Shown piece by piece: positions 1-6,144 of a stretch of DNA of 18,775 nt. A model generated the notes under the pieces. It was not told the origin of the DNA and did not search any database. It worked only from the letters and a program-made list of their open reading frames with translations. The position numbers and the translations under genes are program-made. This stretch comes from an uncultured Clostridia bacterium (lineage in GTDB: Bacteria > Bacillota > Clostridia > Christensenellales > Aristaeellaceae): contig CAKUFG010000037.1 of assembly GCA_934647235.1 (NCBI GenBank), positions 1 through 18,775 of the forward strand, in the 5' to 3' direction. Numbering within the stretch: the first letter of the stretch is position 1; every line of letters begins with the position of its first letter.

Positions 1-93
1 GATCAAAAGGCCGATCAGCGAAGCCAGTCTGCGCGCAAAAGCTTCGAACACATGGCCTTCAGAGTCGGAGTCTGACGCTCTGCTGTCCGGCAT
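1..93 (-). CDS. Possible N-terminus of a gene running off the left edge
   Basis: A minus-strand reading frame opens at an ATG at 91-93 and stays open to the window edge (31 codons). It begins MPDSRASDSDSEG and continues into an amphipathic, helix-like stretch rich in A, R and L. No Shine-Dalgarno sequence is visible upstream, and 31 codons are too few to identify a family. If real, it would be divergent from the promoter at 160-188. An open frame of this length can easily arise by chance. Confidence 0.22.
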   Translation of the reverse strand, partial: MPDSRASDSDSEGHVFEAFARRLASLIGLLI

Positions 94-129
94 GTGCAAT
101 GAAAATTTTCTGAATAAGAGTGTTTTCCG

Positions 130-188
130 TATGTTGACATTTTATAGCGCTTGGATATGTTGACATAGCAAAAGTTTCCACGTATAAT
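130..188 (+). promoter_or_regulatory. Consensus sigma-A promoter with duplicated -35 box
   Basis: TTGACA at 160-165 and TATAAT at 183-188 are separated by exactly 17 bp, so both hexamers match the sigma-A consensus perfectly. The 11-mer TATGTTGACAT containing the -35 box also occurs at 130-140, 26 bp upstream. The predicted start of transcription is near 195. No plus-strand gene follows for about 4 kb, so the promoter appears to serve the short transcript at 195-360. Confidence 0.8.
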
Positions 189-194
189 ATTGTA

Positions 195-360
195 AGGGAT
201 GATAAGGTGTATTTAGGTCTGCCTGTCTCATCCGCCCCTGTCGCAAAGTAGGAAATTTTGCGGCGATGGCAGCATCATGCAGTCTTTTTAATTATTTCTT
301 ACCACTTATTCTGCATATTGAAAAGCCCTGATACCGGCCGGCGTTCATCAGGGCTTTGTT
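195..360 (+). ncRNA. Candidate small structured RNA, about 165 nt
   Basis: This interval runs from the predicted start of a perfect-consensus promoter to a strong intrinsic terminator and has no convincing ORF. Visible folding: CTGCC (219-223) with GGCAG (268-272), enclosing CGCAAA (242-247) with TTTGCG (257-262); ATGCAG (277-282) with CTGCAT (311-316); then the terminator hairpin. I cannot place it in a known RNA family. It lacks an SRP-type GGAAG/GNAR arrangement and clear 5'/3' end pairing of the 6S type. A 21-codon ATG frame at 266-331 exists but has no properly spaced ribosome binding site. A leader peptide or small-protein mRNA remains possible. Confidence 0.5.
322..357 (+). terminator. 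Intrinsic terminator of the short left-hand transcript
   Basis: AAAGCCCTGAT (322-332) pairs perfectly with ATCAGGGCTTT (347-357), an 11-bp stem with a GC-rich loop. The plus strand continues T-rich (GTTATTATT, then a T6 run near 371-376). Confidence 0.8.
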
Positions 361-384
361 ATTATTCGCTTTTTTCAAGAAAAA

Positions 385-433
385 TTCGCTCAACGTCCAG
401 AGCGAAGCTGCCGTTTTATTTATTGAAAAACGG
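385..433. other. Two small hairpins between the sRNA and larA
   Basis: TTCGCTC (385-391) pairs with GAGCGAA (400-406), and CCGTTTT (411-417) pairs with AAAACGG (427-433). With the flanking terminators (322-357 and 481-513) this makes four consecutive stem-loops in about 190 bp without a gene. They may only reinforce termination between the convergent transcripts. Confidence 0.45.
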
Positions 434-474
434 GAGGCTTACGAGAATTCGTTCTTCTGCATAAAACAGCAAAC

Positions 475-513
475 CCAAAACGGCGCGGCGAAAGACATGC
501 TCTCGCTGCGCCG
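475..513 (-). terminator. Terminator of the MBL-larA operon
   Basis: CGGCGC (481-486) pairs with GCGCCG (508-513), extended inward by GCGA/AGA against TCT/CGC with one mismatch. Read on the minus strand the stem is followed by TTTTGGGTTT. It lies about 20 bp past the larA stop codon. Confidence 0.7.
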
Positions 514-532
514 TATGATTGGTTCTGTTTTA

Positions 533-1783
533 TTATTCTTGATATTCGGGCAATGTGGAGCCGCCATGCGGCATCAGCCAGACGGTCATATCCTTGCCAA
601 ACCGAGCATATGCCGCATCCAGCGCGCTTTGCAGGCTTTCATAAGGATGCAGCATACCGGCGCGCGCCTGCTCGACGGACATATCCGTAACCACCCAGAT
701 TTCCGCCCGGCACATTGTGCGAGCTAATGCGGCAGCCTTATGTCCGCCCAGCACAAACCCCTTTTCCAGCCGATCAATCACATCCTGCGGGCAGGCCGCC
801 TGCTGCAGCCATTGCGCAAACACAGCGTTGCCAAAGCCCTCCCCGCAGCTTGCCGTCAATAAAATCACCCCGCCAGGGCGCACGGCGCGTTCAGCATTGC
901 TGATTGCCTTCTGCGCCTGATAGAGATTCACATCCTTGGGCGCACCGCCCTGCGATACCACCACCAGATCTGCCAGCTTTTCAATGGGCGCCGCATAATG
1001 CGCGCGCAGAAACTCGCAGCCCGCACGGTGCGCTGCAATCATATCGCCCGCAAAAGCGCGGACAATGCGCAGGCTCTCATCCAATACGACGTTCAGAATA
1101 AAATCCGCGCCGCACAGCCGCGCAGCCTGCTCCAGATCGCGCCGCACAGGGTTCTTCTCCAGCTCGCCGCTTTCCGCCCCTGGGCGCGCCATCAGCGAGT
1201 GGTTGGCCTGAATCGTGCGCAGGGATGCGACGCCTGGCACAATAGCCTTTGCACCGCCGCTGAAGCCGGCAAAATAGTGATATTCAATATTTCCCAGGCA
1301 AATGCGCCGATCAGCCTGCGCTACCCCGCGCGCGATTTCAACGGGCGTTCCCGCTTCCGTTACGCCCAGGAAAACGGTATCGTTCGTATCGCTGTCCACG
1401 CAGCGAACCGTATCATATACGGCATCGCCCACAAGCCTTCGCATTTCAGCTTCGGTCTGCCTGCGATGGCTGCCCAGCGCGAAATAGATCGTCACATCCT
1501 GCATGCGCACGCCGGCACGCTTCAGCGCGCGCAGCAGCGGCGGCAAAGCACGGTCGGAAGGCATAGGCCGGGTGATATCGGATGTAATGACAGCAATTTT
1601 TTCTCCTGGGCGCACCAGCTCTTCCAGCGGCGGGGAGCCGATTGGCGCGCGCAGGGCAGCTTCGACCGCCATTGTTTCATCCGCTGGATGCGGCAGCGCA
1701 CCCGCATGCAGCGTGCCCAGCACGCAGGCATCGGGCAGACTGGCGCAAAGGAGTCTTCTGTCGAAAGGCATTTCTATCTTCAT
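533..1783 (-). CDS. larA: LarA-family nickel-dependent hydroxyacid racemase/epimerase
   Basis: A 416-residue protein of the lactate racemase superfamily (DUF2088), cytosolic enzymes that use the nickel-pincer nucleotide (NPN) cofactor to racemize or epimerize 2-hydroxy acids. The characteristic residues appear present: Arg in SDITRP (R72), His in GSHR (H106), His and Lys in HYFAGFSGGAK (H169, K179, the cofactor-linked lysine position), His in ANHS (H195), and the GAPKDVNLYQAQKA block (K283, Q289, K292) near the second catalytic region. The length is usual for the family. The start has GAAAGG 9 nt upstream. It lies 15 bp downstream of the MBL-fold gene on the same strand and ends at a terminator. 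NPN synthesis genes (larB, larC, larE) are not in the window. Homologues act on lactate, malate, phenyllactate and other acids, so the substrate is not assigned. Family confidence is high, substrate unknown. Confidence 0.88.
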   Translation of the reverse strand: MKIEMPFDRRLLCASLPDACVLGTLHAGALPHPADETMAVEAALRAPIGSPPLEELVRPGEKIAVITSDITRPMPSDRALPPLLRALKRAGVRMQDVTIYFALGSHRRQTEAEMRRLVGDAVYDTVRCVDSDTNDTVFLGVTEAGTPVEIARGVAQADRRICLGNIEYHYFAGFSGGAKAIVPGVASLRTIQANHSLMARPGAESGELEKNPVRRDLEQAARLCGADFILNVVLDESLRIVRAFAGDMIAAHRAGCEFLRAHYAAPIEKLADLVVVSQGGAPKDVNLYQAQKAISNAERAVRPGGVILLTASCGEGFGNAVFAQWLQQAACPQDVIDRLEKGFVLGGHKAAALARTMCRAEIWVVTDMSVEQARAGMLHPYESLQSALDAAYARFGKDMTVWLMPHGGSTLPEYQE

Positions 1784-1798
1784 CGTATTCTGCCTTTC

Positions 1799-2584
1799 TC
1801 AGAAAGTGTACCAATGATTATACTCAGGCTGAATAAAGCGGATCTCAGGCGCCGCCTCATGCAGTCCCTCCCGCAGCTTATCAATCAGCGGCTGATACTG
1901 CTCCCTTGAGCGTTTGAGATCCATATGATGCGGAATAAAGCATTGCGCTCCGATATCGGCAGCAAAGCGAATCATATCGTCCGGCTTCTGCTTGGAATAC
2001 TGCAGAAGCGCGATATCGGGCCGCAGCCTGCGCAGCAGATTGCGCTGCTCCACCGTGGGATCGTTGCCCCAAATCAGGATGCGCTTGCCCTGCGGCGTGG
2101 TAAGCAGATAGTTGCGGTATTCAAAGCTGCCGACAAGCTGCATGTTCAGAAACGCTTCGCTGTTCTGCCGCTGCACAAGGGCATTGGCGGCAAAATGCTC
2201 GCGAAGCTGAGAAAGCGGTTTATGCAGGTCCGTATGCCGGCCAGGCAGCGCCTGCACGCGCACAAAGTCAAAATCCAGCTCCATACCGGGCCACATGGGA
2301 TAAACCCGGGACGGCGAACAATCCAGCCATTGTACCATTTCCCACGCGGCGCGTTCGCCCGTGAGCAGCGGCGGGTTAAACCTGCGCATGATATCGGGAA
2401 TATCCATGATATGATCCCAATGGCAATGGGAAAGCAACAGCAGATCCGCACGCTCAATCACGGCCGAGGTTAATCCGCCGTTGTATGGAGCATCGGTAAT
2501 AAACGGATCTACGATGATATGCTGATTGTTCAGTACAATTTCAAAGCTGACAACTCCCAGCCAGCGAAGAGCCACTTCCGGCAT
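1799..2584 (-). CDS. UlaG-like metallo-beta-lactamase-fold hydrolase
   Basis: A 261-residue MBL-fold metal-dependent hydrolase. Metal-binding motifs are visible: SHCHWDH near residue 50 (HxHxDH), a His in GRHTD, an Asp in WGND, and a final His in IPHHMD. No signal peptide, so cytosolic. Its general appearance, with VDPF near the N-terminus, resembles the UlaG/beta-lactamase_2 group, which includes lactonases and phosphodiesterases. A longer frame begins at 2602, but that ATG precedes the AGGAGG at 2592-2597; the ATG at 2582-2584 sits 7 nt after that site and is the better start. It is the first gene of a two-gene operon with larA. A lactonase feeding a hydroxy acid to the racemase is a reasonable inference but is not shown by sequence. 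Confidence 0.82.
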   Translation of the reverse strand: MPEVALRWLGVVSFEIVLNNQHIIVDPFITDAPYNGGLTSAVIERADLLLLSHCHWDHIMDIPDIMRRFNPPLLTGERAAWEMVQWLDCSPSRVYPMWPGMELDFDFVRVQALPGRHTDLHKPLSQLREHFAANALVQRQNSEAFLNMQLVGSFEYRNYLLTTPQGKRILIWGNDPTVEQRNLLRRLRPDIALLQYSKQKPDDMIRFAADIGAQCFIPHHMDLKRSREQYQPLIDKLREGLHEAAPEIRFIQPEYNHWYTF

Positions 2585-2640
2585 GCTGTATCCTCCTGTC
2601 ATGTAGGGCTGTTATACGATGCACACGCTATTCACTATTC

Positions 2641-2669
2641 ATTATACCGAAAATCTGCAAAAGCGCAAA
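2641..2669 (-). promoter_or_regulatory. Promoter of the MBL-larA operon
   Basis: On the minus strand a perfect TATAAT (2641-2646) lies 17 bp from TTTGCG (2664-2669), a weak -35. The predicted start is near 2634, about 50 nt before the MBL start codon. The 7-mer TGAATAG is repeated twice immediately downstream. The weak -35 box suggests dependence on an activator, plausibly the LysR protein encoded just upstream. Confidence 0.5.
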
Positions 2670-2702
2670 TGTGCCCAAACGCTCCTCCTGCCCGCATGCA
2701 GC

Positions 2703-2729
2703 AAAAGCCTGCATACAAAAAATGCAGGC
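2703..2729 (-). terminator. Terminator downstream of the LysR gene
   Basis: GCCTGCAT (2707-2714) and ATGCAGGC (2722-2729) form a perfect 8-bp stem. On the minus strand it is followed by TTTTGC. It separates the LysR gene from the MBL-larA promoter. Confidence 0.6.
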
Positions 2730-2798
2730 AAAATAAAGGAAAATTCAATATGCACGGTGTCATATATCAGCATTGTCAATATTAAACATGAATATATT

Positions 2799-3722
2799 TT
2801 ATAGCATCCCGTCAGCCTGCAGGCGCGTCAGACAGGGCGTTGCATCAATATAAGCGTATACATATTCCAGCAGCCGCTTTACCGCGTCGCCCTGACGGAA
2901 GGCTCGGTCGCGCCGTGTTACAAAATAGCAGATATGCTTTGCCGGCGAAGGCGAAAGCGGCCGCAGGATAACGGGATACCCCTGATCGCGGAAAGAAAGA
3001 GCGATGCTGGCCGGGCAGATGGCCCATGTTTGCGGCACCGTCAAAAACGATGCAATATGGCAGGTATTGTCCACCTGAATATAAGGCATTGTGTACGGGC
3101 TGAACCAGCTGTCATGCCAGCGCCGCGTCTCGCCCGTCCAGGAGGCCACGGCCACCTCGCAGTGCGGCTCCAGCTCCCTGGGATGAATCGGTCGTTCAGG
3201 CAGTCCGCAGTCCTGATTGCAAAGCAGCACATAATCCTCCGAAAAAAGCGGCGTGGCCAGGGTATTTGCATACTGCACAATACGATAGGCGAAGCCAAGG
3301 TCGGCCTCGCGGTTGGCCACCGCCGCATATACGGAGGTGGAGCCTGCAGCCATCATCTGCGGCTGCAAGGATGCATCCTGCTCCAATATGCGCTTGTATA
3401 TATGCGGCAGCACATGCAGATTCATGCTGGAGGGCGCGGCAACCTTGATCAGCGTGCGTTTATTCTCCCGGCTGAACAGCATGGTGCTGCGGTTCAAATC
3501 CAGCCAGCTTTCCGCCAGCGGCACAAAGTCGCGCCCCTTATCAGTCAGATGAACGCCGCGCTCCCCCTTGTCGCGTTCAACAAGCACCACGCCAAGCTCA
3601 TGCTCCAGCTGCTTCAAGCGCGCGCTGGCCGTTGGCTGGGAAATGAACAGCGCGTCGGCCGCCTTGGACAGGCTTTGGCAGCGGACGATGTATAAAAAGG
3701 TCTCGATGTTCACGATGTTCAT
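2799..3722 (-). CDS. LysR-family transcriptional regulator
   Basis: A 307-residue LysR-type regulator. The N-terminal winged helix-turn-helix is clear: METFLY-like start (NIETFLYIV), then SLSKAADALFISQPTASARLK at about residues 17-37 (SQP-TASARLKQLE recognition helix), followed by the linker and a periplasmic-binding-protein-like effector domain (about 90-300). The start ATG has AAGGAG 7 nt upstream. The gene lies upstream of and co-directional with MBL-larA, with a terminator between, so it is the likely regulator of that operon by position. The effector is unknown; genes on its other side are remnants, so its original divergent target may have been lost. Confidence 0.9.
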   Translation of the reverse strand: MNIVNIETFLYIVRCQSLSKAADALFISQPTASARLKQLEHELGVVLVERDKGERGVHLTDKGRDFVPLAESWLDLNRSTMLFSRENKRTLIKVAAPSSMNLHVLPHIYKRILEQDASLQPQMMAAGSTSVYAAVANREADLGFAYRIVQYANTLATPLFSEDYVLLCNQDCGLPERPIHPRELEPHCEVAVASWTGETRRWHDSWFSPYTMPYIQVDNTCHIASFLTVPQTWAICPASIALSFRDQGYPVILRPLSPSPAKHICYFVTRRDRAFRQGDAVKRLLEYVYAYIDATPCLTRLQADGML

Positions 3723-3750
3723 AGTGCCGCTCCTTATGTAAACAGAGTTC

Positions 3751-3762
3751 TTGCATATGCAA
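3751..3762. promoter_or_regulatory. Palindrome upstream of the LysR start, candidate operator
   Basis: TTGCATATGCAA is a perfect 12-bp palindrome 29 bp upstream of the LysR start codon, in an AT-rich stretch where its promoter should lie. LysR proteins often bind dyads near their own promoter, so autoregulation is possible. There is no second copy near the MBL-larA promoter, which weakens the case. Confidence 0.3.
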
Positions 3763-3915
3763 ATATAATTCGCTTAATCCATCAAAAAAGCTGATATATG
3801 TCGCCGCGGCAGGCATAATCCGGTCAAAAACAGACCATATATTATCACATCAAATATTTAATATCGAAAATATCAGTTTTACACCATCCATGTTCCATGG
3901 TAAGATGAAAGCAAT

Positions 3916-3934
3916 CAGCGCTGCCTATGCGCTG
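3916..3934 (-). terminator. Weak hairpin after the minus-strand gene remnant
   Basis: CAGCGC (3916-3921) pairs with GCGCTG (3929-3934). The minus strand continues ATTGCTTTC, a poor T tract. It falls just past the stop codon of the remnant ending at 3940 and may be its old terminator. Confidence 0.3.
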
Positions 3935-3939
3935 GGGGA

Positions 3940-4107
3940 TTACAAATAGAGAATGCAGCTCCACACAATTCCAGCCAGCACCATGAAGCCGCCGCTGAGC
4001 AGCAGCTCCGCCGTTCGCCTTCTGATGCGGCTGCGGGAACGATAAGCATAATAGGACCCCAGACTATCCTCCGCCTGTTCCTCCGGCATCTCCTCGCCCA
4101 GCGCACG
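3940..4107 (-). pseudogene. 3' remnant of an unidentified minus-strand gene (C-terminal membrane segment)
   Basis: A minus-strand frame ending in a stop at 3940 reads like the last 55 or so residues of a real protein: an acidic-polar stretch (LGEEMPEEQAEDSLGSYY), a basic cluster (RSRSRIRRR) and a C-terminal hydrophobic segment (LLLSGGFMVLAGIVW...). Upstream of about 4107 the frame runs antisense into sequence that reads as permease B on the other strand, so its own 5' part is missing. The family is not recognised. The polar-basic-hydrophobic pattern suggests a single-pass C-terminal membrane anchor. The exact junction is uncertain by about 10-20 bp. Confidence 0.4.
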
Positions 4108-4197
4108 ACGGTTGACAGCATGCATGCGCCGAAATCCATGTATGACGACGAATATGAAATGACCCAATCCCAGCGCGACGCGCTGACGGCAAAGTAG
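4108..4197 (+). pseudogene. Decayed upstream piece of permease B, ending in an in-frame TAG
   Basis: In the same frame as the permease at 4219-4989, the codons before it read ...SMYDDEYEMTQSQRDALTAK, then TAG (4195-4197), then NLDKPIPVQYF. This is the polar region that normally leads into the LDKPxPxQYF segment of OppB/DppB permeases, so it is the gene's own sequence interrupted by a nonsense codon where a Leu-like residue is expected. The N-terminal transmembrane helix and PGDP region expected further upstream are absent. Confidence 0.6.
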
Positions 4198-4218
4198 AAC
4201 CTGGACAAGCCCATTCCT

Positions 4219-4989
4219 GTGCAGTATTTTCTTTTTCTCAAGGGCTTGGTAACGCAGGGCGACTGGGGCACGTCGCTGAAGCTGAGCATCAATGTTCCGG
4301 TATGGAACGTCATCAAGGACAAAATTCCCATTACGCTTTATATCAATTTCTTCTCATTGCTGATTTCCCTGCCGCTTGGCATGCTCTTTGGCATTCTGGC
4401 TGCGCTGCGCAAGAATTCTTTGCTGGATTACGCCGTTTCGCTGGCCGTAGTACTGTGCATTTCCATTCCCTCTTTCGTATTTGCTACCCTGCTGCAATAC
4501 TTTGTCGCTTTCAAGGGCGGCATGTTCTCCATCATCTATAATGCCAAGGCTACGGGGCTGAGCCGTTTTTCCAGCCTGTTTCTGCCCATTCTTGCCCTGT
4601 CCTTCAGTCCAATCGCCCGCGTGACGCGCTATCTTCGCGCAGAGCTGAGCGAAACCGTAAACTCCGACTTTATGCTGCTGGCCCGCACCAAGGGGCTGAC
4701 CGAGGCGCGCGCCACGCTTCGCCATGGCATCCGCAATTCGCTGCTGCCGCTGGCCAATATTATCATTCCCATGTTTACCCATATCATGAGCGGCAGCATG
4801 GTGGTGGAAACCATCTTTTCCATCCCCGGCATGGGCGGCCTGATGGTAGAATCCATCAACGCGCCTGACTATCCGGTAACGCTTGCCGTGCTGATTTTCT
4901 ACAGCATCATATCCCTGGTGACAACGCTGGTGGTGGATTTGTCCTATGGCATTATCGACCCGCGTATCCGAATGGGAGGCAAAAAGTAA
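4219..4989 (+). CDS. oppB: OppB/DppB-type ABC permease, 5'-truncated, probably non-functional
   Basis: An inner-membrane permease of a peptide/nickel (OppBC) importer; 256 codons remain against about 305-340 usual. Conserved parts are present: QGDWGTSL near the start, about five membrane segments, and the cytoplasmic coupling (EAA-type) loop, here LLARTKGLTEARATLRHGIRN, followed by the ETIFSIPGMGGL block and the C-terminal DPRIRMG. The N-terminal helix and preceding sequence are missing. The apparent start is a GTG at 4219-4221 with no ribosome binding site, and the frame continues upstream to a TAG at 4195. The downstream gene starts within its stop codon (TAATG). A sequencing error could explain the TAG but not the missing first helix. 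Family assignment is certain; function is doubtful. Confidence 0.8.
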   Translation: MQYFLFLKGLVTQGDWGTSLKLSINVPVWNVIKDKIPITLYINFFSLLISLPLGMLFGILAALRKNSLLDYAVSLAVVLCISIPSFVFATLLQYFVAFKGGMFSIIYNAKATGLSRFSSLFLPILALSFSPIARVTRYLRAELSETVNSDFMLLARTKGLTEARATLRHGIRNSLLPLANIIIPMFTHIMSGSMVVETIFSIPGMGGLMVESINAPDYPVTLAVLIFYSIISLVTTLVVDLSYGIIDPRIRMGGKK

Positions 4990-6134
4990 TGAAATTCTAT
5001 CAGGACGATCCGCAGAAATACGCCGGCAAGGCCGAAAAGATGCGTTATGTACAAAAGGACGAGGTACTGCTGGACGCGCGCTTTGAGCACAAACCCATCG
5101 GCTTTTTCAAGGACGCGGCCATTCGCTTTTGTAAAAGCCGCGTATCCATCGCCGCGCTGATCGGCATTCTTATCATCGCCCTGCTGGCCCTGCTTGGCCC
5201 GGCGATGAATTCCTATGGCTATAACGAGCAGAACCTGGATTACATCAACCTGCCGCCGCGCGTGCCGGGGCTGAAGCGCCTGGGCGTGCTCAACGGCGCG
5301 CGCTGGCTGTCCAACCGCCGTGCCGACGGACTGGATAACCTGGACAAATACCCGGAAGGCTGCATCCTGGCTACCCGCAACCACACAACGATCCGCGGCG
5401 TTGAGGTGTGCGACGTCAAGGTGGACTATTACAAATACAGCGGCATTCCGGACGATGTAAACTTCTGGATGGGAACAGATTATCTGGGCCGCGATACCTG
5501 GACGCGCATGTGGCGCGGTGCACGCATATCACTGCTGATCGCCATGGTTTCGGTGCTGTGCAACGTCTTTATCGGCCTTGTTTACGGCTCCATCGCCGGC
5601 TATTACGGCGGCAAGGTGGATATGATCATGATGCGCATTACCGAAATTATCTCCGCCTTTCCCGAGGTCGTTGTGGTAACGCTGTTCATCCTGTCCTTCG
5701 GCACGGGAATTGTTTCCATTATATTGTCGCTGGTAGTGAAGAACTGGATCGGCACAGCGCGCATGGTACGCTCGCAGTTCTACCGCTATAAAGGAAGCGA
5801 GTACGTACTGGCCGCCCGAACGCTGGGCGTGCGCGACCGGTCGCTTATTTTCCGTCACATCCTGCCCAATTCCATCGGGCCCATCATCACCCGCGCGATG
5901 ATCGCTATCCCCAGCGCCATCTTCACCGAGTCTTTTCTGGCTTACATCGGTCTTGGCATCCGTGCGCCCGAATGCTCCATCGGCATCATGCTTTCCCAGG
6001 GACAGAAGGTCATGATGCAGTATCCCGAGCAGGTATTCTTCCCTGCCGCGGTTATCTCGGTGCTGATGATTTCCTTCAATATGCTTTCCAACGGCTTACG
6101 CGATGCCTTTGATCCAACCCAGCGCGGCGTATAA
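4989..6134 (+). CDS. oppC: OppC/DppC-type ABC permease
   Basis: The second membrane subunit of a peptide-type ABC importer, 381 residues (usual about 290-310). It has a cytoplasmic N-terminus of about 45 residues, a first membrane helix (VSIAALIGILIIALLALLG), a long external loop, then the MGTDYLGRD motif typical of OppC and the five-helix permease domain. The coupling loop is intact (YVLAARTLGVRDRSLIFRHILPN), as is the FLAYIGLG block. The extra length is an insert of about 80 residues between helix 1 and MGTDYLGRD containing two cysteines (in GCIL and EVCD) that could pair. The start codon overlaps the previous stop by 1 nt, suggesting translational coupling. It seems intact although its partner permease is not. 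Confidence 0.92.
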   Translation: MKFYQDDPQKYAGKAEKMRYVQKDEVLLDARFEHKPIGFFKDAAIRFCKSRVSIAALIGILIIALLALLGPAMNSYGYNEQNLDYINLPPRVPGLKRLGVLNGARWLSNRRADGLDNLDKYPEGCILATRNHTTIRGVEVCDVKVDYYKYSGIPDDVNFWMGTDYLGRDTWTRMWRGARISLLIAMVSVLCNVFIGLVYGSIAGYYGGKVDMIMMRITEIISAFPEVVVVTLFILSFGTGIVSIILSLVVKNWIGTARMVRSQFYRYKGSEYVLAARTLGVRDRSLIFRHILPNSIGPIITRAMIAIPSAIFTESFLAYIGLGIRAPECSIGIMLSQGQKVMMQYPEQVFFPAAVISVLMISFNMLSNGLRDAFDPTQRGV

Positions 6135-6144
6135 GGAGGCTTCC

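Noticed and set aside
266..331. A 21-codon ORF (MAASCSLF...) inside the candidate sRNA
   Set aside because: No Shine-Dalgarno sequence at workable spacing, and its stop lies inside the terminator stem. Kept only as an alternative for the sRNA.
195..360. 6S RNA, tmRNA or SRP RNA identity for the short transcript
   Set aside because: I see no paired 5' and 3' ends around a large central bulge, no tRNA-like ends and no SRP tetraloop motif; only a generic small RNA call is supported.
998..1909. A 303-codon plus-strand frame
   Set aside because: Antisense to larA and the MBL gene, with an R, Q, H and A-rich translation typical of GC-rich shadow frames and no start signals.
3598..3816. A 72-codon minus-strand frame over the LysR start
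   Set aside because: A different frame overlapping the LysR helix-turn-helix region, with no ribosome binding site and no recognisable domain.
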